Source: Mytilus galloprovincialis | Taxonomy: Eukaryota; Mollusca; Bivalvia; Mytilida; Mytilidae | Direction: 5' to 3' | DNA length: 64,000 nucleotides | Assembly (NCBI RefSeq): GCF_965363235.1 | Contig: NC_134838.1 | Location: 501,001-565,000, forward strand | Shown here: piece by piece, positions 58,191 to 64,000 of the stretch | Layout of the letters: each line of letters begins with the position of its first letter | How positions within the stretch are numbered: position 1 is the stretch's first letter | The notes under the pieces: generated by a model | What the model was told of the DNA's origin: nothing | Databases searched by the model: none | What the model saw: only the letters and a program-made list of their open reading frames with translations | Translations under genes and position numbers: made by a program

Positions 58191-58841
58191 ACGACGAATG
58201 ATCAATGACTACTTGTTTCTTCATTTAAGTTGTTTGGAAAGTGACTTTCATGATTTTATTAAAAGCACAAATATATAACCTTTTGCTTTTTGAAAATCAA
58301 CCGGAAAATAAAAACAAGTGGAAGATACTAAAGAGGTACTCCAGCGTATTAGTCGTTGATAAATTGACAAACCTGCGAAAATAAGTTTCGTTCGAAAATA
58401 AATTGTTCAACTGTCCGGATTCTCCACCATTTATCACCTTAACAATGAAGATTTTTTTTTTTTTTTTTGGATATGATAGAAAGGATGATATTTGATTATA
58501 TAGTCAGAGAAATAATTATAATTCAGTGTTTAGAACGACACATTCCTGTGGATATTAACATTTAGTATGTTTCTTCAGCAGAGGAATCGAATAAAATTTA
58601 CAACGTCCTATACTTTGAAGAGTAGAACCAAAATTTTCAGAACTATCACAAGAATGAAACGCCCACATACTCTTACATTGAACGAAGCACTAATTACAAT
58701 ATACAACAATATGAGGAAAAATAAGCACTCATTTTACTTATCCACTTACCACTATGTTCCAACAATGTAACAAAATTAGTTCTGATTTTTTTTCAGATAA
58801 GATGATCCAAAACAGAATTATATGACTATTTTTTCTATGGT

Positions 58842-58876
<35 letters not shown>

Positions 58877-59839
58877 TGGCTTTAACTTTGTTTAAGGATT
58901 AAGACTCTGAATAAGTTAGTTTCTGTGTATATGATTTGTATTTTGATATTTGGTATCAATATGTTTGACCTTTCTCGCATACTATATGCACACTGTAGTT
59001 AAATAAGAATTGCAGCTCCCTGAGATATGTTTCATACATACTTAAATAATATTCATTTTTTTTGCGGGAGGATAAAATGATTTTGTACTTATTCTCATAC
59101 TGTTGTTAGAAGATTAGAGGCTACATTTTCATACTCAATCAACTGCAAATAACTTAACAAAATCCCAATAAGTCAGTATGTTGGTTGGGTATTAACGAAA
59201 CAGAAAGTTAGCTGTCGTTTTTCTCTCGGTTTTAGAATGTAACTAGGATCTATTTTTGATTAATTGAATTATAACTATAAAACATCGGTATACTATTGTA
59301 GTCTTTTTTATCCATTGCGTTTTTAAAAGTTTGAATCTATTTTTTAATATGTATTTTTGACTTTTAAAAAACCACAATGGCATTATTCCAAATTTTCCAC
59401 CAATGAAGCTTTTTAAATATTATCCAATCCAAGAACTTCCAAAAGTAATACAAATACTATTTTTACGCTAAAATGGTATCATATGACTTTGTCTTATATT
59501 TACCGCTAACGTCGAACTAATGAATATTTCGATTTTAAATAACATATTGTTTTATTTCTCTTAACATAAAGAGGATTTAAAAAAAATTAGTAGGTGATGT
59601 TCTAACATTTCAAAACAACAACAGTTCATTGATCAAATAAAAAAAGAAAAAGTCTTTAAACTATCAAAACGCAATTCGTACTGAATCAACCACGAAAGAA
59701 TGAGATTAAAAATTCATACAAATATAAGGCACATGATATCCTACATAAGGCTGCCGTTGGTTCTAACCTATAGATTCATTAGATTCATTGAATCAAACCT
59801 GTTGGAAGGCCTAGTCAGTATAGAAGTTATGAAACGTTC
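58191..59839. other. No gene seen; contains a T32 tract
   Basis: AT-rich. A run of 32 T is at 58,844-58,875 and a shorter T run at 58,450-58,468. A 67-codon open frame at 58,567-58,770 has no recognisable features. Confidence 0.5.
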
Positions 59840-59963
59840 TGCGGTATGGCTTTGCTCATTGTTGAAGGCCGTACGGTGACCTATAGTTGGTAATGTCTGT
59901 GTCATTTTGGTCTTTTGTGGATAGTTATCTCATTGGCAATCATACCACATCTTCTTTTTTATA
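59840..59963 (+). repeat. Dispersed repeat family C, 3' end fragment
   Basis: TGCTCATTGTTGAAGGCCGT, GGATAGTTATCTCATTGGCA and ATCATACCACATCTTC, close to 14,780-14,890. Confidence 0.85.
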
Positions 59964-61336
59964 TAGTCAAAATCTTTCAAAAAGTTGTGACAAATCTGGC
60001 TAAAACAAACAAAATCCAATTTCTATGATGCGTTAATCAAACGAGAAAATTTCGGACAAAGTGAGGTGCATATATTAAAGGAGCAATAAACAAATACAAA
60101 AAAAAATTATTTTGAAAAAAAAGTTTCCAGCTGTGTTTGTTACTTTTTCATATTCCAAAACCACAGAAGAAGAAAAAAAAACGTTTCCATATCTTAATGT
60201 TATCAGTCTTCGAGGGTATTATCAACTCAGTAGGCAAAACTTTGGTACTGACATGATTTATTACAAACTACCTAAAATTGTCCGTTTATGAATTTTGAAA
60301 TTATACAGAAACTAAGGTTTCACCTCCATGAGACAAAGGCCTTGGATGGATTAGGCCAACATTTTATTATAATATAATATTTGGTGTATAGCTCTCCAAC
60401 GTTTTCGGTCCTCATACTCATTGGCTTTCAAATATTCGGCTTTGGGCGTTCCTGAAGGTAAATCCAGAAATGCGCCTCGGAAACAGGACATTTATAACGT
60501 GTTGCTTTCATTATTTGTCCAATGAGTTCTCAGGAGGAGTGGTTTTGTAAACAAACTCGCTTGTCTGTCTGATAAAAGATAAGATGTGGACAAGTGCCTT
60601 GCGGCTTCAGCTGAAACAATATATAGGATTGAAAATTATGTAACTGTAAGTATTATATATTTTGATATATTTTATATTTTATATTTTCATTTTTCTTTTG
60701 TGTGATTTCTATGATACTTTTAAACGCATTTGTACTGAGGTCAAAGCTTTAGGTTTACTTTTAATGCTACTTTTGATTATATACTCATAATCACTTACAG
60801 TGACAGAATAACAATAAGCAAGCTTGTTTAATGGTTATTGACGTAACGGAATCGATCTGTTATAACAGGACAAAAGATTGTCCTTAACTATGAGAACTTT
60901 TTTTGAATATGTATTTTTAACTTTGTAAAAACCCTTTAAGTTATTGGCATGATTTTAAATTTAGCAACAATGAAGTATTCACAATCCTTCTTATCGGACA
61001 ACTTTTTGAAAGGTCATACTATTAGACATGGTCATCATAATCTGATACCGAAACCGAAACCGAAACCAATACCGAAACCAAAAAAAAAAACAGTGAGGTA
61101 AAAGGTAATTTTTTATAATGATAATTAGCTCAACCCTTTTACTCATCATATTATTTGATATTTTAATACGCTAGATGGAATATAACTTCAACTCATTAAT
61201 TGACATGAATCTATAAACCATTATTATATACACTAATGCAAATAATTTACAATTTAAGATGTTGATACCATTTATTTATTGTGTATATAAACCATAAAGG
61301 AGCTTTCGTCAAACGGAAACAACAGCAAATAGTTCT
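59964..61336. other. No gene supported; short CCGAAA repeat
   Basis: A (CCGAAA)n-like tract lies near 61,044-61,080. The 60,380-60,520 stretch is GC-richer and weakly resembles family F in reverse. No exon could be established. Confidence 0.45.
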
Positions 61337-61805
61337 ATAAAAGAGGGACGAAAGATACCAAAGGGACATTCAAACTCATAAATCTAAAACAAACTGACAA
61401 CGCCATGACTAAAAATGAAAAGGACAAACAAACAAGAGCACACACGACACAACATAGAAAACTAAAGAATAAACAACACGAACCCCACCAAAAAACAAGG
61501 GGTGATCTCAGGTGCTCCGGAAGGGTAAGCAGATCCTGCTCCACATGTGGCACCCGTCGTGTTGCTTATGTGATATCAAATCCGGTAAATAGTTTTATTC
61601 GGTAGGTCACATTCATGAAAGGGAAGGGGATTGTAGTTACGACGTAAGGAACATATCCGATATCATTTGTGAAACGGTTATTCCATAACGGTCAACCAAC
61701 TCGTGATGGCGTCCGTAAAATTTACGAAGGGATGATTTCAACTTCACCATTTGGAACTCTTGGTTTAATATCTTCCATGTGAGCAGCAACCCTCTATCAA
61801 GAAAA

Positions 61806-62207
61806 TCATGATAGTTGGGAGATATATACCCCGTATGCAGGTGCTGCTGGAATGTTGCTACTTAGAAATGGAAAGTTCACAATTGGAAAGCTGAAATCAT
61901 CTCTTTTGTCGTAAAGTTTTGTTTTCAACCGACCCTCATTGCCAATTTCTAGATGTAAGTCAAGATATGAGGCCGACTTAACTGTATCTGTAGTATCCTT
62001 TATCTCTAGCTCGATTGGATAAATGCGTTCCACATAGTCACCAAATTTTGAATTATTAAGTGAAAGAACATCATCTATGTAGCGAAAAGTAGAGTTAAAG
62101 GATATTGCTAACTTCTTATCTTTCTTCCTAAGAAGTTCCTGCAAGAAGTCAGCCTCATAATAAAAAAGAAACAAGTCCGCAAGTAGAGGGACACAGTTTG
62201 TTCCCAT
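61806..62207 (-). pseudogene. Penelope-like RT, catalytic YIDD segment (decayed)
   Basis: 133 codons from MGTNCVPLLADLFLFYYEAD through FRYIDDVLSLNN to IPAAPAYGVYISQL, ended by a deletion at about 61,812. In copy 2 the same stretch is uninterrupted. Confidence 0.85.
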
Positions 62208-62436
62208 TGGAATGCCGACAGTCTGTTGAAAAACACGTCCTCCGAACGTAACAAATATATGTTGTCAATCAATAAATCAAGCATCTTGATAATATCAGTT
62301 TCAGAGAATTTTTTGTTCGAATCAGAGTGATCCTTTACAAAATAGGATTTATCCCTCCCTAAGACAAGATACTTGTATCTACGTTGGCCATTATTTTTTA
62401 CGAAGCAAAGCAATACCAACTCTTTCAATTTGTCTT

Positions 62437-63306
62437 TTAGTTTGAAAGAGAGTTAGATTGTATGTACTCTAAAATATCTTTGGAATTTTTAAGTATCCAC
62501 ATCTGATTCACGCCCCCTCTGGAATAGACAGTTTCACAATAACTTTGAAGCCCGTCTTTGATTGCTGATAAAACAGATGTTAATAATTTCGAAAGAGGTT
62601 TCGTGGAGCACTTGGAAGACCCAGCAATATACCGTTGTTTGTAAGGACACTTATGTAGTTTAGGTATCCAATATAGTGATGGCAGATCCAGTTCTTCATC
62701 TTTGGTTGAAATTCCAAAGGAACACAGATCAGACCTATGATTATCCAGGATTTCCTCTTTGGTAAGTGTCGTGAGGGTAAATGTTGAGTTTCCAAGTGAA
62801 TTGTAAATACCTAATTCGTTTATCAAGCAGTTAATGTAATGAGTTTTACACACAAAAACGATGTTGTTTGGGGCTTTATCTGCGGGAACAACAACATATT
62901 TGTCATGGAGGTAGGATAGGTGCTTTGCAACATTTGGGTCTTTAAAGATTGACGTAGCATGGGCATTGATAGATCCATTCAGTTTCTTAATTCTGATTTG
63001 TATCAACGACCTCACTGCCTTAATCCATACGGAAAGAGTGTCTATGTCTTCCTTCTCGCGCTTAGCCCATTGCCTGGCATAATCCTCAACTGAGTCCATC
63101 AAAATTTTAAAGTTGTATTTCCAATTGATGGATTTGGGCTCACGATATTTCGGACCTTTCGATAACACATTTCGAAGAGAAGTGTTATTAACAATGTTGA
63201 GGTCACCGGTAATAACGTGGCCAGCAGGATTATATGTGAATTGGGAACTAGCACAAGTGCAATCAGGAGGTTTAGACTTGAAGTCGTCAATATCGAGATC
63301 CTGCAA
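62437..63306 (-). pseudogene. Penelope-like RT, N-terminal half (decayed)
   Basis: 289 open codons with PPDCTCASSQ, HVITGDLNIVNNTSLRNVLS, VVPADKAPNNIVFVCKTHYI and LPSLYWIPKLHKCPYKQRYI. The frame continues upstream across a stop at 63,406-63,408 and is lost downstream at 62,437. Confidence 0.8.
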
Positions 63307-64000
63307 AACGTGTTTGTAATTGAAAATTTTAGTTGCAATAGGTTTGGTATAGGTATAAGAAATGATTGGTACAGACTGGTCTTTGAAATAAGGAGGTATT
63401 TTCGATTAAACTAATTTATGATGAAGGATATTGCCTAAGTTGACGCCATCGATACCTTTGTTGGCAAAGGAAAGATTAAGGAAAGATCTTTTCGCTTTTT
63501 CATCTTTGCCAATGCGGACTGGCTTGAAAAGTCTGTGACTTGCAATGTCCGAAATTATAGCTGTAATTTTTTGTATTGGTTTGAATGAGGGTTTGTAACA
63601 GTGGATTCCAAACATAAATTGAACAGAGAATGAAGTTTTGAAAGGGGTAATGAATAAAGTTTCGTGCGAATGTGATGAATACCTAACGGCTTTTGTATAA
63701 ATGGCAGCAAGTCATTAATAGATACATCATGCAGAGAAGGTGATGTATAATGACGATGACCATGACTGCGTCTACGTCGAGGAGTCGAGTTGAAAATATT
63801 CATCACATTCACCGAGTTACACGAATGACTAGATAGAATACCTACACCATCAATTTTGTCATTGCAACCATAAGGTGTCGCAGTCCCCAATTGTCTAATC
63901 CAGTTGTCCTCTTTTTGTCTACGGAGAGTCGTTGAAAGATTAGGATTGTTAGAGCTATGGTATATCTTTTCGATAATTCGAACTGTCATGGAAACGATGG

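Larger units (their letters stand above)
61337..64000 (-). mobile_element. Penelope-like element copy 4, longest, running off the right edge; decayed
   Basis: Reading leftwards from the edge: an N-terminal segment, EDNWIRQLGTATPYGCND, like the end of a GIY-YIG nuclease domain; a basic RRRRSHGHRHYTSPS stretch; a CTC motif followed by YNPAGHVITGDLNIV; RT motifs LPSLYWIPKLHKCPYKQRYI and AGSSKCSTKPLSKLL; IPMGTN-type and YIDDV motifs; then the shared 3' end. A nuclease upstream of RT fits the permuted Penelope-like group (Naiad/Chlamys type). Breaks: an in-frame stop near 63,406, loss of about 20 codons near 62,445 where RT motif A should be, a 2-bp insertion near 62,255, and a deletion of about 32 bp near 61,812. 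It cannot be active. Confidence 0.85.

Noticed and set aside
58567..58770. 67-codon open frame
   Set aside because: No similarity recognised, no splice or promoter context, length expected by chance.
60540..60650. Plus-strand first exon ending ACT|GTAAGT at 60,645
   Set aside because: Only a donor-like word; no acceptor, no coding frame and no downstream exon in the window.

Overview
The window is eukaryotic, intron-rich and AT-rich, and is packed with dispersed repeats, inverted-repeat elements, minisatellites and 5'-truncated retroelements. Repeat families (remembered, not searched), a bivalve-type tRNA-derived SINE, Penelope-like elements and an aerolysin-fold gene suggest a bivalve mollusc, most likely a marine mussel (Mytilidae). 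The phylum is reasonably supported; the genus is a guess.

Three protein genes can be supported. (1) An ARMC10-like armadillo-repeat gene runs on the minus strand from 34,345 down to 4,470. It has five coding exons whose phases fit, giving 553 codons plus stop, and an N-terminal membrane anchor typical of mitochondrial outer-membrane ARMC10/ARMCX proteins. (2) MRPS25 (mitoribosomal protein mS25) runs on the plus strand from 34,644 to 42,171 in four coding exons (168 codons plus stop). Its start lies only 298 bp from the ARMC10-like start, head to head, so the two mitochondrial genes probably share a bidirectional promoter. (3) A compact aerolysin/ETX-MTX2-fold gene lies on the minus strand at 48,410-49,168, with a non-coding first exon and a clear TATA box.

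The most unusual feature is that tandem duplications straddle exon-intron junctions. In the ARMC10-like gene, the exon 4 acceptor has been amplified into about 88 tandem 68-bp units (8,293-14,244). The exon 4 donor is repeated in 53-bp units (7,662-7,979, with older copies to 7,230). The exon 3 donor end is present three times (16,771-17,036). In MRPS25 the exon 3 acceptor is duplicated once (38,502-38,661). The extra copies always lie on the intron side and mostly keep the AG or GT.

Other layout: 1-4,469 is 3' flank with a 147-bp array carrying TTAGGGTTAGGG. ARMC10 intron 1 (25,966-34,242) holds a three-level nest: a dispersed repeat, split by a TTAA-flanked foldback element, split in turn by a Ty3/gypsy LTR retrotransposon (28,650-33,473, 230-bp LTRs differing at one base, frame-broken pol). 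MRPS25 introns hold a foldback element, a second foldback split by a LINE, a 45-copy 36-bp minisatellite and a MITE with a 7-bp target duplication. From 42,985 to 64,000 the sequence is mostly repeats, including four 3'-anchored copies of one Penelope-like element; the longest runs off the right edge and shows an N-terminal GIY-YIG-like segment.
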